This document shows positions 24,219-37,064 of a stretch of DNA of 64,000 nt, one piece after another (positions within the stretch are counted from its first letter, which is position 1; each line of letters starts with the position of its first letter). The notes beneath the pieces are model-generated. The model was not told the DNA's origin. It did no database searches and saw nothing but the letters and a program-made list of their open reading frames with translations. Source of the stretch: Epiperipatus broadwayi (lineage: Eukaryota; Onychophora; Udeonychophora; Euonychophora; Peripatidae); NCBI GenBank assembly GCA_028023455.1, contig JAQFVV010006215.1:12379473-12443472 (forward strand), in the 5' to 3' direction. The translations under genes were made by a program, and so were the position numbers.

Positions 24219-25572
24219 CATCTGGGTCTCGTTTTATGCAGTAAGTAGGTTCCTCAAAAAATACGCACAAAAGAAATCGCACAAAAAGACTTAATTTACC
24301 TTGAAAAATGGGGGATATGTACTGTAATTTTCAAAAATCGCATAAAACCAAAGCAACAACGTAAAATTACTTTAAAATTCGCATAAAAAAAATGAAATAA
24401 AATATGACTAATAAAAAACTAATAAAAAAATTGATATAAGACAAACTTTTTTTACTTTTTTTTTTATTAACTACAGTATTTAATTTTATTCAAAACAATA
24501 TATGTTTTTGTGCATAATTTACAGTATTTTACATTTTTGCATACATGTACAGTATTTTAATCATTATTGCTATTTGACGATATGCATGTTCTTTGTGAAC
24601 TATTAAGATATCAGATTCGTCGCAAGAGAAAATACAACTAGTGCCAACTTCATTTTTTTTAATTGGTCATATAGTGAAATCGCCCAAACTAAAATGTTTG
24701 CCAATCACTGTTGATCCTTCCCAATTCGCAAAATGATCTAAAATTGAAATTTTTGTTTCTAAAGAAATTCATTTTCTTGGGTGTTGTTTTCCTCTCCATT
24801 AGATAAACTAAAAGTTTAAAATAAAAATAAGAATTTAGACTTATGGTAATAAAAAGACGACTACTCACCACTGCTGGGCAAAATTTAATTAAAACAATTA
24901 AAAATTAAATTCTTATTTTTGTCTTTAATTTTTTAATTTTCAAATCCGTTTAAAAATCAAATTTCATCGTTTCACATCACCTTAATTTCAGATCATGTTA
25001 CGTAATTTTTAAATTGTTAATTACAATTAAAAATCAGATTTTAATTGTCAAATTTAATTGTGCCCACCGCTGTTACTCACCTTTTAAAAATAAAATTGCG
25101 GACACTATATGATTAATTGATTACGTACTCTTTTTTTAAAAAGCAAAAGTAGAATGTAATTTAAAATGCAAAAACAACATACATAGTATAGGCATCTATA
25201 ACATTTTAACAGATTTACATTATAATCTTATAAAATTTAATGTGTGTATATAAAATGGGGAAATCCTGATTTTAAGTGAATTATGAACTTCTTTATTGCA
25301 TAAAATCTATTACTGTACTATTATAAAGCGCTGAAAATATTGAAATGATTAGATGGAGGTCAAACTCCGATAATGCACTATTACTTTAAATATGACGTGA
25401 GTACACGAAATTCATAATATTTAAAGTAATAGCGCATTATCGGAGTTCGACTTCTGATCTAATAATTTTTATTGCATAAAAGAAAACCGCATACAAAGAT
25501 ATTAAGAAGCAACATGACTCGCATAACTTCAAAATCACATTTTAAAAATCCGCATAAAACCAGACCCGGGTG
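24219..25572. mobile_element. Tigger-like TIR element, copy 1 (1.35 kb)
   Basis: The ends CATCTGGGTCTCGTTTTA and its near reverse complement (AGACCCGGGTG) are flanked by TA on both sides, as in the Tc1/mariner/pogo group. The TIR style (GGTCTCGTTTTAYGC) recalls Tigger-type elements; this is by resemblance only. No transposase frame survives. A second, 1.07-kb copy lies at 43516-44585. It contains a nested hAT MITE and an internal palindrome at 25358-25452, both also represented in the second copy. Confidence 0.7.
24869..25072. mobile_element. hAT-type MITE nested in Tigger-like element
   Basis: The ends CACTGCTGGGCA and (reverse complement) CAGCGGTGGGCA have the hAT-style TGGGCA core. They are flanked by CTACTCAC (24861-24868) and TTACTCAC (25073-25080), an 8-bp duplication with one change. 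The interior is A/T-rich sequence without ORF, 204 bp in all. Confidence 0.75.
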
Positions 25573-25604
25573 TATAGCATTTTTGTGCTATGTTAACAAT
25601 CAGA

Positions 25605-28600
25605 GGTACTGTTTGGTTAGCTGTACTGTGTCACTAGATGACGCTGCAGTACCCATCGAGAACCATACAAGCGATAAATTTCTATGGAAGAAATTGCTGT
25701 AAAATACATTACAAAAACAGAAACCGAAGAAAACACTATTATAATGCTATTTACAAAAGCCTACAAAATAAATCAAAAATTAAAACACCCAAGGCAAGAA
25801 ATTGCTGTAAAATACAAATTACAAAACAGAGATCGGTGAAACACATGAAGAAATCGATCAAGTATAATACAAATTACAAAAAACAAATAATCGAAGAAAA
25901 TGCTATTTTCAAAAGCCTATGAAATAAATCAAAAATTAAAACGCCTAAGACAAGAAATCACTGTGAAATACAAATTACAAAAACAGAAATCGGTAAAATA
26001 TATAACCCCCCCCCCATGAAGAAATTGATCAAAAATAAGTAAAATACAAAAATCAGAAAAGGCTATTTAATACTATTTTCAAAAACTTATGAAATAAATC
26101 AAAAATTAAAACGCCTAAGGCAAAGTATTGACATGAAATGCACTACAATTTTAAAACAAAATCATGAATACTATTTTCAAAAGCCTATGAAATAAAACAC
26201 AGCGATAATTAGAAAAATCAAAAACCCTATTTAATGCTATTTTCAAAAGACTATGAAATAAAAACTATAATACTAAATCTCAAAAACATTAACGTATGCT
26301 AAGGCAAAGTATTCACATGAATTCCACTTCATTTTAAAAAAAAAAAAAAAAAAATCATAAATACTATTTTCAAAAGCCTATGAAATAAATCAAAAATTAA
26401 AACACCTAAAGCAAAGTATACATATGAACTGCATTACATTTAAAAAAAAAAAAAATTCTTGACTTTAAGCGCTAAAAAAAAAAAATAATTTTCAGCAATA
26501 ATTAAAAAAATCAAAAACGCTATTTAATGCTATTTTCAAGAACCTATGAAATAAATCAAAAACTATAATACTAAATCCCAAAAAAATGTATGTATGCTAA
26601 GGCATATGAATTGCACTTAACAAAAAAATGGTGAAAAAAATGAATTGCCCTACATTTCAAAAAAAAAAAAAAATTAAATCGGTGAAAACACATAAAACAC
26701 AAACCCCCCCCGCATGAAAAAATTGCTTCAAAAGTAAAATACAAATTACAAAAACAGAAACAGGTGAAAATACATAAAACACCCCCCCTCCTACAAATTT
26801 CTAAATCACAAAGAAAAGAGGTGGATTGCATCATATTAAAAGTTGCAAAATGAGATGTGCAGTGATAGATCACTTACATTAAAAAATATAATCATTTGGT
26901 GAAATGAAATGTGTCGTAAAACACAACTCCCCTGACTAATTTCTAAATTGGACTCATAACATCCAAAAACCCAAAGTACAACCACACACAAAAAAAAACA
27001 CCACAAAATACTTATAAGCGATAGACATTGTGGACAATTTAAAAGTAGACAAAAAGAACATTCAAATTTTGAGGCTTTTGAAATTATTTAGAAAAGCTTG
27101 GCTTTAGCAAATATCTATTTAAAAAAAGTTGCAAAATGAAATGTGACATAATTAGATCTCTCACATTAAAAAATATAGGTGCAGGCTTTAGCAAACAATT
27201 ATTTAAAGAAGGAAGTTCCGTAAAATATAACATCCCAATGAAATTTAAAATAATAAATGATTCGGATGGTTGTGACAAATGATAATTTGCAGCCCTCAAA
27301 TCAGGTTCCTTTCCAAAGTGCTAAGCGACTTTGACACACACCAATATTGCATTTCTATTGTGTCCTTGGGCTCATATAAAGTGTCATTTGATGGCCATTA
27401 ACACACTTTTTGAGAGGGCAAAACACTTTTACTGTGGAAGAACTCCGCTGCCACATGTTCTGTCTTTGGGAGATCCCAAATTTTGATCATTTTGAGTAAG
27501 AAAAGGTACTACTTAAATTTCAGCATGGGTTTTAGAAATGTTGTCTGAAAGTTTGTGCATGTTTAATATTGTATTCATCTGCGTAAAAAAAAAAATTCAT
27601 ATTAACACCATCAATAAATAAAAATAAACCCAACAAATTGTATTTCTAGCACTCAAACATAATTAATATATCATAATAAAACTAAGCAGGTATTTCAAAA
27701 GACTAGTTCAATTACATTTTGATTAAATTTGTTGGCCCAAGAAATTATATTTTTTTGTGAAAAGTCTATTACGTCACATTTCATTTTGAAACTTTAAATA
27801 ATTGTTTGCTAAAGCCTGCTGTTATTAGTTAACTGTGCTGCAATCTGTTTGAACAAGCTTCTCTAAATAATTTCATAAGTCTCAAAATTTAAATGTTCTT
27901 TTTGCCTACTTTTAAATTGCCCATAATGTCTATCTTTTGTACTTTTTTTTTTTGTAAGTATTTGTGGGGTTTTTTATTTGTGTCGTACTTGGGGTTTTTT
28001 GGATAATACAAATCCAATTTAGAAATTAGTCGGGGGGGAGGGGGTTGTTTTATGGCACATTTCATTTTGCCAAGCGATTATATATTTTTTAATGTGAGAG
28101 GTCTATCATGTCACATTTCATTTTGCAACTTTTAATATGATGCAATCTATATTTTTTCTTTGTGATTTAGAAATTTGTCAGGGAGCAGTTTGTATTTTAT
28201 GCATTTTCACCGATTTCTGTTTTTGTCATTTGTATTTTACGTACTTTTTTAAGCGATGTTTTCATGCAGGGGGGAGTTGTTTTATGTATTTTCGTCGATT
28301 TCTGTTTTTATAATTTGTATTTTACTTACTTTTGAAGCGATCTTTTCATGCAGGGGGGGAGGGTGTTTTATGTATTTTCACCGATTTCTGTTTTTATAAT
28401 TTGTATTTTACTTACTTTTGAAGCGATCTTTTCATGCAGGGTGGGAGGGTGTTTTATGTATTTTCGCCGATTTCTGTTTTTATAATTTGTATTTTACTTA
28501 CTTTTGAAGCGATCTTTTCATGCAGGGGGGGAGGGTGTTTTATGCATTTTCACCGATTTCATTTTTTTTTTAAAAAAAATGTACTGCAATTCATTTTTCC

Positions 28601-29585
28601 TGCCATTTTTTTGTTAAATTCAATTCATATAAATACTTTGCCTTAGCGTATGTGAATTTTTTTGCGATTTAGTATTACAGTTTTTGATTTATTTCATAGA
28701 CTCTAAAAAATGGCATTAAATAGTGTTTTTGATTTTTCTAATTATCGCTGAAAATTGTTTTTTTTTTCTAGTTAAAAGTCAGGATTTTTTTTTTAAATGT
28801 AGTGCAGTTCATGTTAATACTGTGCCTTGGGTGTTTTAATTTTTGATTTATTTCATAGGTTTTTGAAAATAGCATTTATGATTTTTTTTTTTAAAAAATG
28901 TAGTGGAATTCATGTGAATACTTTGCCTTAGTATACATTTTGTTTTTGTTTTTGAGATTTAGTATTAGTTTTTATTCCATAGACTTTTGAAAATAGTATT
29001 AAATAGCGCTTTTGATTTTTCTAATTATCACTTTGTTTCATTTTATAGGTTTTTGAAAAGAGCATTCATGATTTCTTTTTTAAATGAAGTGAAGTTCATG
29101 TGAATAGTTTGCCTTAGGTGTTTTAATTTTTGATTTATTTCATAGGCTTTTGAAAATAGCATTAAGTAACATTTCTTCGATTTCTTGTTTTTCTAATTTG
29201 CATTTTTCCTTATTTTTGATAGATTTCTTTATTGGGGGAGGGGGGGTATGTATTTCATCAATTTCTGTTTTTCTAATTTGTATTTTGCAGCGATTTCTTA
29301 ATCTTTCTTGCCTTAGGTGTTTTTAGTTGATTTATTTTGTAGGCTTTTGAAAATAGCATTATATAGTGTTTTTTTTTCGATTTCTTGTTTTGTAATTTGT
29401 ATTTTACTTATTTTTGATCGATTTCTTTATGTGGGTGGGGGGGGTGTTTTATGTATTTCACTGATTTTTGATTTTGTAATTTGTATTTTACAGCGATTTC
29501 TTCCATAGAAATTTATCGCTTGTATGATTCTTGATGGGTACTGTAGCATCACCTAGTAGCACAGTATAGCGAACCAAACAGTACC
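25605..29585. mobile_element. 4-kb foldback element with subrepeat arms and 8-bp TSD
   Basis: It begins GGTACTGTTTGGTTAG and ends with CGAACCAAACAGTACC. The flanks are CAATCAGA (25597-25604) and CAATCAAA (29586-29593), an 8-bp duplication with one mismatch. The two arms, each about 1.6-1.8 kb, are inverted copies built of tandem subrepeats; near 28260-28520 the unit with CATGCAGGG recurs every 82-87 bases. Arm motifs include GAAATCGCTGTAAAATACA and runs of C or G. The centre (27230-27780) is single copy, with no transposase recognised. Long subrepeated TIRs and 8-bp TSDs suggest a hAT- or P-superfamily foldback (Galileo-like architecture), by analogy only. Confidence 0.75.
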
Positions 29586-29899
29586 CAATCAAATATAACT
29601 ATTCCTATAAGAATGCGACGTACATTGAACAAGAATTCAATCTTCAAGCAATTTTTCAAAAAAAGTATCAATCAAGCATGACTAAAATCTCTACATTTTA
29701 TGTTTCTAAACTATAAATCAGTTATTTATTTACTTACTTTTACATTTTTTACTATTCTCTTAAGAGCTTACTTCTTATACATCAAACAATGTATCTGGTC
29801 TCTTCATATATTGTTAACAGCTAAATTATTTTTCAGTCTTAAACTATTTAAATGATTGCTAAAAACGAAAAATTTAAAAAATAGGCATTTCAAACAAAC

Positions 29900-30001
29900 C
29901 TCTTTACTCCATCCTACATCTCCCATAGAATGGGAATTATTATCGGATGAATTAGATGAATCTGTATTATAAGAAAATGAATCAATATTACCAGTTCCAA
30001 T
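29900..30001 (-). CDS. Usp24: USP24-like deubiquitinase, internal exon 6 of 8 in window
   Basis: A 102-bp exon encoding 34 residues: serine/asparagine/aspartate-rich (NTDSSNSSDNNSHSM), ending DVGWSKE. In USP24 the matching place is an acidic, serine-rich linker ending in a tryptophan-containing motif, followed by the FVAAGGL-type segment, which the next exon supplies here (FVERGGL). The acceptor TATAG and donor GTTTGT are usable; the donor is weaker than at the other exons. Both ends are phase 0. The right end of the 4-kb foldback element is only about 310 bp downstream of this exon in gene direction. Confidence 0.72.
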
Positions 30002-30004
30002 CTA

Positions 30005-30740
30005 TAAAAAAAAAATGAAAATATATTTATTAAACTATATATATATACACACATACATATATATATACAAATAGTTATGCAATATATATATATAAAAGCA
30101 ATCTTTACATAGCCTTCAAAAGGAAAAATCTAGTCTTTTGTTCTCACTTCTATTTATACCCTCTCTGTCAGCTATCTTCTATTGTTTGTATGATCTGAGA
30201 TCTTGATAAGCCTCCCCATGCTCCTTTGTCTCAAAGTAACATTTTCTAAAAATAACTTTTACTTTTTTACTCTAAATTTCTTTCTTTAAAGTTTGAATTC
30301 TATTAATTAAAAAGAAAGAAAGAGAAGGCCATCTTTAATTAGACTTGAATGGCTCACTAATCAAAACTATACATTCTTTTAGAAAATGTTGGCGGGCTTA
30401 TCTCAAAATCAAATCATACTAAATATTTTAACAAAATTTTAACAATATATTATTATTTTTTTATAGTAGAATAAGCATTTTATTTCAGCAGAATTTTGCA
30501 TTAACTCATATATATACGCTAGATGTATATATATGTTTGACTAATAGGTTAAGCAATTTTTTATTAATAGAATGAAATTTATTTAAAACAAAATATTTAA
30601 ATGTAATACACATTTAATAAGCATAATTATTTTTAACTCTAATGCAAAACCCTGCTGATATTGGACTATAAACTTAATTCAGGTCTACAATACTAATTAA
30701 GTTTATAGAAGGCTGTGAAGCATGGATCGGGCTTCAGATC
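30005..30740. other. intronic stretch with two hairpins
   Basis: AT-rich intron with TA/CA microsatellite sequence at 30035-30095. A perfect 13-bp stem (CTATAAACTTAAT, 30666-30678 with 30696-30708) and a second hairpin (GAAGCATGGATC pairing near 30716-30755) lie side by side at the edge of the next foldback element. Confidence 0.5.
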
Positions 30741-31090
30741 CATTGCTTCAATATATACCAATTAAAGATTTTAAAAAGAAATCTAATCGCAGTTCAATAC
30801 ATTATACATAACAGTTTAGTTCCGCAAAAAAATAGACAAAAAGAAAGTTCAAATGTTTAGGCTTTTGGTGCAAAATTATTGGTAACAAATTATTTACAGA
30901 AGCATTCAACTTTTGAGGGTTATTGAAGCAAAATTATGAAGAGAAGTCTTTTTCCAAACACATTGCACAGATGAAAAACAGTGGTTATTTGGTTTAAAAA
31001 AATAAAACAAAGATGGCACAAATTAACAGCAAACTTTTTTACAGAATTAAATCCGTACATATATACCAATTAGAATTAAAAAGAGAAATC

Positions 31091-32980
31091 GGTTGTTTTC
31101 TATTCCCTCATGGCAGCCGTTTGATGGCATTGATGCTAATCAAAAACACATACATATTACAATTCCGGGCCAGACCTGTGATTCTATATAAATATCGGCT
31201 TTTTTAGTTTTTGTAATAGAAAATTAGAGGAACTAATAATAGTAAATAATATTACTACTTAAAAAAAATTTAGAAATTCACATTAAATTTAAAAATGATA
31301 CCCGAATAATTGACGTTTTTTGGACAGTAATTAATCATAAAAAGGGTTCTTTTTGTTTATGTATATCTGTCAAAAGTTACGGTATTTTTTTAATCAAAAA
31401 TGAGACGCAAATATACTTTTTTTTTTCAATTTACACAAAATTGCTGCATTCACGCTAATTTACAAATGATACCCGACTAAGCTTTTCTTTTTTTTATTCT
31501 TGGACAGTAATTAATCAGAAAGTGGGTTCTTTTTGTTAGTGTGTATATATAAAAAGTATCGTTCTTTAAATACTACATTTCAAAATGATACCCAACTATG
31601 TTGCATTTTTTTTTGGACAGTGATGAATCAGAAAGTGGATTGTTTTTGTTAGTGTGTAGATATCAAAAGCAGTAATATTATTTAAATACTAAATTTAAAA
31701 ATGATACCTGCGAATAACTTTTTTTTTTGGGTATTGACAGTAATTAATCAAAAAATGGGTCTTATTTCCATTGTGTGTGTGTATATATATATAAAAAGTT
31801 ACGGTCTTTTTTTCAATCAAAAATTATATGCAATTCTACATTATTCAATTTACCCACAACATTTAAAAAATTCACACTAAATTTTAAAATGATACCCAAC
31901 AAATTTCCTTTTTTTTTTTGGGGGGACAGTAATTAATCAGAAAGTGGGTTCTTTTTATTAGTGTGTGTATCTAAAAAGGACCGTTATTGAAAGACTCAGT
32001 TGAAAAATGATACCCGACTAATTTGCTTTCTTTTTTTTTTTTTTTTGGGGACAGTAATGAATCAGAAAGCAGGTTCTTTTTGTTAGTATGTCTATATAAA
32101 AAGGTACTGTTATTGAAATACTAAATTTAAAAATGATAGCCGACTAATTTGCATTTCTTCTGTATAGTAATTAATCAGAAAGTGGGGTCTTTTTGTAAAT
32201 TTTGTGTACATATAAAAAGTACCGTAATTCAAATACTACATTAAAAAAATCAAACCCCAACTAATTTGATTTCTTTTTTTTTTGGACAGTAATTAATCAG
32301 AAACTGGGCTTTTGTTAGTGTGTAGATATAAAAAGTAATCTTATTTAAATAGTAAATGTATAAAAAATAATACCAGACTAATTTCCTTTTTTTTTTTTTT
32401 TTTGTGGACAAGTAATTACTAATAATCAGACACTGGGTTGTTTTAGTTTGTGCGTATACATATAAAAAGTAACTTGTCACGAACGAATTCTTGTGAAAAC
32501 GTTACTTTTCGCGTGCTCCACGAAATCTGCCATTCCGCACTCTTATTAAAAGCAATTTTTGAGGGTTACCCATTCGTAATGGAACCTTCAGAACATTGTT
32601 AATAAAGTTACAACGTAACAGTAGGTTAGAGCACTTGAAAAAAAAAACCTTTGTAATGAAATTTTAAATAATTATGACAGGCTAAAATACACACACTCTC
32701 ACACTAAAGTATAGAGAAAATAGACATTCTAGCATTATGATAAAGTTAATAAATAACACAACCAACTATGGCAGCCAATAAAGGCATTTGGCTGTGCTTT
32801 TAGCATAGAAAAAAGCCAGACCTCTTAGGTTGGCTGAGATCGCCACGAGCAGTCTTTCTGTGTTTTATTAGAGAAAGAAGCCTCTTAGATTGGGTGTAGG
32901 CTGCTGAAATGTTATATTTCTAGGAATTGACCTAGAAATAGCGCCGTCATGCGGCTGACACCAGGGAATACAAAACAACT
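31091..32980. mobile_element. TIR element family B, copy 1, with internal minisatellite
   Basis: It starts GGTTGTTTTCTATTCCCT and ends with the near reverse complement (AGGGAATACAAAACAACT). Both flanks read GAGAAATC (31083-31090 and 32981-32988), a perfect 8-bp duplication. The subterminal CAGCCG and GGCGCTATTTCTAG motifs are shared with copy 2 at 61614-63812. The middle (31270-32480) is a degenerate tandem array of about 100-130-bp units carrying GGACAGTAATTAATCAGAAA and GATACCCGACTAATTT. No ORF of note. It lies within the second foldback element. Confidence 0.8.
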
Positions 32981-33562
32981 GAGAAATCTAATCGCAGTTC
33001 AATACATTACACGTCAGTTTAGTTCCGCAAAAAAAATAGACAAAAAGAAAGTTCAATTTTTTAGGCTTTTGGTGCAAAATTATTTTACAGAAACATTCAA
33101 CTTTTGAGGGTTATTGAAGCAAAATTATGAAGAGAAATCTTTTTCCAAACACGTTGCACAAATGAAAAACAGTGGTTATTTGGTTTAAAAAAATAAAACA
33201 AAGATGGCACAAATTAACAGCAGGCTTTTCTATAGAATTAAATCCGTACATATATACCAATTAAAGATTTAAAAAGAGCAATCTAATTGCAGTTCAATAC
33301 ATTACACGTCAGTTTTTTTGGGTTTTTGAAATGTTGCCTGAAAGTTTGCACGTTTAAGATTGTATTCATCTCTGTAAAAAAATAATCCATATTAATATTG
33401 TCAAAAAATAAAAATAATGCCAACAACTTCTATTTGTAGCAGTACAAATTACTTAATATGACATAATAAAACTAAACAGATATTTCAAAAGACTAGTTCA
33501 GTTACATTTTGATTAAATTTGTTGGCTCAAGAAATTATATTTTTCATGTGAAATGTCTATTG

Positions 33563-35293
33563 TGTAACGGGCACATACGCCGTTACATTAATATTTTTCT
33601 AAAAATTAGTCATGAAAAATAAAAGTTCGCAAATAAAAACTTTTTTTTTTTAAGAATTAAAAATTGAAAATTAAAAATCATCTAAACTCTAATATATAAA
33701 ATCGCACAGATGAAAAATTATTAAAAGAAAACTTTATTAAAAAAAAAAGAAAAAGTTTTAAAACTAAATATTAAGAAAAAGACTTGAAAGATTTAAAGAT
33801 AAAAAAAAATGTACAATAAATTTAATTAATTCAATTGTATAAAATGGAAATGATTAATTTAATTAGTAAAAGTAAACTAGCCCTTGGGCATTCCAAAATG
33901 TAGAAGTAAAGGTCAGATAGGAGAGATGTCTTAAGTCGGAGAGAGTTGGAGGAGAAGAGATTGAAAGACGCACTTTCAATTCCTTCAGTCGTTCTAAAAA
34001 AATGAAACATCGTTTCCCATATTGCGGACTATAGGACATCTGGGCCCGGCAATAAAATACCAGCTACAATAAAGGACCAATGGCTAACTGCACACCGATC
34101 TCCTCATGACTTCGTGGGAATTAACACCTTCTAAATTACAAGCAATTAGAAACTACAAACTTTTTTTAAAAAACAGTAAGAACTATATAGCTAATGAACA
34201 TTTTCAAAACAGTAAAAACTTTAATTCCAAAAACTTCTCAATATTTAAATAGAAGTAGAATTTCCTATCTGACTAAATTATTTATTAATTATTTTACTGA
34301 ATGTATTTTTTTTTAATCATTTCCATTTATTTTTTCTATGTATTATTATGATTTTTTTTTTTTTTGTATAAACAACTTTTAATAAATGTTAAATGTAAGT
34401 TGCGCGTGAATGGCTGCATAGATTCGTAAAGTTAGGTTAGTTTAAGGGAGGGTAATCTTAGGTTATTTGTTTCGTAGTTAAATTGGGTCAAGGGATTGGA
34501 TATATTGGTCTAATTAGTAAATGTAGTATGAGGCCCGCTTCGTGCAGGATCGCTTTATACACCGCATATCCCCTTTTTGCCTATGGAATGGGATAGTAAG
34601 ACGAAAAACTCAGTCTCTTCCAATGGAGTTTTTTTTTATTGCTATTCTCGTCGGACAGATGTAGTATTCCTGTCTGGATGAGAGTCAATGTCTTCTATAA
34701 CCATACTGTTCAGATGGACATTCCTGACAGTATGGTATTGGTGCTGACATATTCATGCTGCATTGAATACATCGATATATCAGATTGGCGTTGGTTTGAC
34801 CGCGAATTTTTGGCCTAAGGTTAAATCAGGTATAGAATATTTTCTTTTCAAATGCAATGTATGTAGTCTATTCATACTTGACACTCTAATAAAATATTAA
34901 ACTCATCTGTGCGAACTTATATAAGTTAAAATGTAAATTAAATTCTAAAATCCAAGTTAAAATGTAAGTTAAATTTTAAAGTAAAAGTGATACTAAAATA
35001 ATTTTAAATCTTATATATGTTGAAATAAATGTTTGTGTGTGTTATTACTGGCAGTGGCTTCTTTTATTTTTTTATAATTGAAATATTATTAGATAAGAAT
35101 TTATATTTTATAAATTTCTGCGAATCACTGAGCTAGTGGCATTGGGCCGACAGTCGGAATAAACCATGCATATGTAAAAATATGAATCTTTAACTTACAT
35201 ATCTGCCTACTATATAAATTTTCCAGGTTCAAATGGCCTGGTGGCGCCCTGTACGGCAGATACGGTAAGCTTTAAATCCATCCGACCATTATA
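33563..35293 (+). mobile_element. LTR-like insertion in second foldback element
   Basis: Comparison with the 4-kb foldback shows that the sequence is interrupted between 33562 and 35294. ATTG flanks both sides. The insert starts TGTAACGGGC, and a matching ACTTACA lies at 35193-35199, so 33563 to about 35199 could be an LTR. A leader with the nested stem-loop and TGGCGCCC follows. AATAAA signals occur near 35020. No coding region remains. Assignment as an LTR plus leader is an inference. Confidence 0.45.
35194..35269 (+). repeat. nested stem-loop ending in TGGCGCCC (copy B)
   Basis: Outer stem CTTAC plus TATCTGCC pairs with GGCAGATA plus GTAAG. It encloses the inner hairpin CCAGG/CCTGG directly followed by TGGCGCCCT. 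Layout matches the copy at 23526-23598, while both stems differ in sequence and still pair. Confidence 0.55.
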
Positions 35294-37064
35294 ATTGCAT
35301 CACACTTCATTTTGAAAGTACAAACTGTGACGTGTGCTGCCATAAAAAAGCCTGCTGTTCATTTATGTCATCTTTGTTTTATTTTTTAAAACCAAATAAC
35401 CATTGTTTTTCATCTGTGCAACATCAATAACCCTCAAAAGTTGAATGTTTCTGTAAATAATTTGTTACCAATAATTTTGCACTGAAAGCCTAAAAATTTG
35501 AACTTTCTTTTTTTCTATTTTTTTTTTTGCAAAACTAAACTGTGACGTGTAATATATTGAACTGCGATTAGATTTCTCTTTTTAAATCTTTAATGGGTAT
35601 ATATGTACAGATTTAATTCTAAAAAAAGCCTGCTGTTAATTGGTGCCATATTTGTTTTATTTTTATTAAACCAAATAACGACCATTATTAAATCTGCTGT
35701 TATTAGTTAAGTGTGCTGAATGAAATCTGTTTGAAAAAAAGCTTCTCTAAATAATTTTCCTCCAGTAGGATGCAAAATTTGAACGTTATTTGTTACAAGT
35801 GTGCAATAAGGTTCAAAATAATAATGCAACCGGCTACAAATCAGCCTTGAAAAAAATTGGCTAAGAATTTTTCTTGAAGATTTCTATAAATCTATTTTTA
35901 ATATATTCAAATGCTTTTCCATAATTTCAAAGCAGAGTATAATTAATTTGATAAATATAAGTTCCCATGTACATTTATTATTGCTTTTTAATATATATTA
36001 ATCACTGCTTTAGAATCTTTTTGAAAAGTACTTATTTTTGATGCTTTTCCATAATTTGAAAGCAGAGAATAATTAATTTGATAAATTTTTGGGAGACCAT
36101 TAGAACCTCTCTGGTGTAATGTTTTTATTGCTTTTTAGCATACATAAATCCCTGCTTTGAAATCTAATCGCACAAGCACATTTGCAAATCTTGAAAGTCT
36201 TTTATTTCTTTAAATAGTGATGAAATTTAGTATATTTTTTTGAAAACTATGCCATCCACCATTATCAGTTAATGAGGCTTCATTACTTTTTTAGACATTT
36301 ACATTATAGTTTTTCTGTTTTTGTTGTAATTTGAATTCCGTAGTTTTCTTGTTTTGTTTTTTAATTTGTATTTTAGAAGGATTTGTGCGATTTAGTCATT
36401 CCAATTTGCCCATTTCAGCTACTTTTGGTTAGAAATTCTTCATTGGGGGGAGTCGGTTTTACATTTGACTTATTTCAAAGCAGAGTATAATTAATTTCAT
36501 AAATATAATCTCTTGTGTAATGTTCTTTTTAGTTTATATAATCGATGCTTTGAGATCGCAGATGCATATTTGCAAATTTTGAAAGCTAAATATTGATGAA
36601 ATTCTGCTTTGGTAACTCGCGCGCCATTTTAATGAAGCCCCATCCGCCATTGTTCATTTTTTAAACGTGTTTTACTGTTTTTGTGGTAATTCGAATTTTT
36701 TTTTTTTTTTTAATTTGTATTTTAGAAGTAATTGTGCAAATTTACTCATTGTAATTTGTCCATTTTAGCTATTTTTGAATAGAAATTCTTCTTTGGGGGG
36801 GGGGGGGTGTTGATGATTTCAGGGTTTGTTTTTTTTTTTTTATACCATTTTTTTGTTCCATCAAAGATTTCAGGGGATTTTATTTTTTGTTCCATCGATG
36901 ATTTCAGGGATTTTTTTTTTTTTGTTCCATCAATGATTTCAGCGATTTTTTATTTATTTTTTTTATCACTTGCATGCTTCTTGCAGCTTGTTGATGGGAC
37001 TGCAGCGTCACCCCGCGCCCATATGTGGCATAAGTTACAACTACCGGAAAAAAATTTTTAAAGA

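Larger units (their letters stand above)
30745..37060. mobile_element. second foldback element with nested insertions
   Basis: A unit of roughly 320 bp (containing CTTTTGAGGGTTATTGAAGC and AAAACAGTGGTTATTTGG) stands at 30745-31083 and again at 32981-33290, and in inverse orientation at 35320-35620. The centre at 33310-33560 matches the centre of the 4-kb foldback element (27525-27775). The right end near 37000 (GATGGGACTGCAGCGTCACC) resembles the terminal region of that element. The left end appears truncated, and no target duplication was found. Insertions at 31091-32980 and 33563-35293 interrupt it. Arms 35800-36960 carry further subrepeats and G or T runs. Confidence 0.6.

Noticed and set aside
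26571-28646. Cys/Phe-rich ORFs in the foldback arms
   Set aside because: They are translations of tandem subrepeats with T and G runs and mirror each other in the opposite arm.
31270-32480. CRISPR-like array
   Set aside because: Units are degenerate and contiguous without spacers, inside a eukaryotic TIR element; this is a minisatellite.
35242-35249. Definite lysine-tRNA primer-binding site
   Set aside because: Only TGGCGCCC matches; the bases after it differ, and no unambiguous LTR end directly precedes it.
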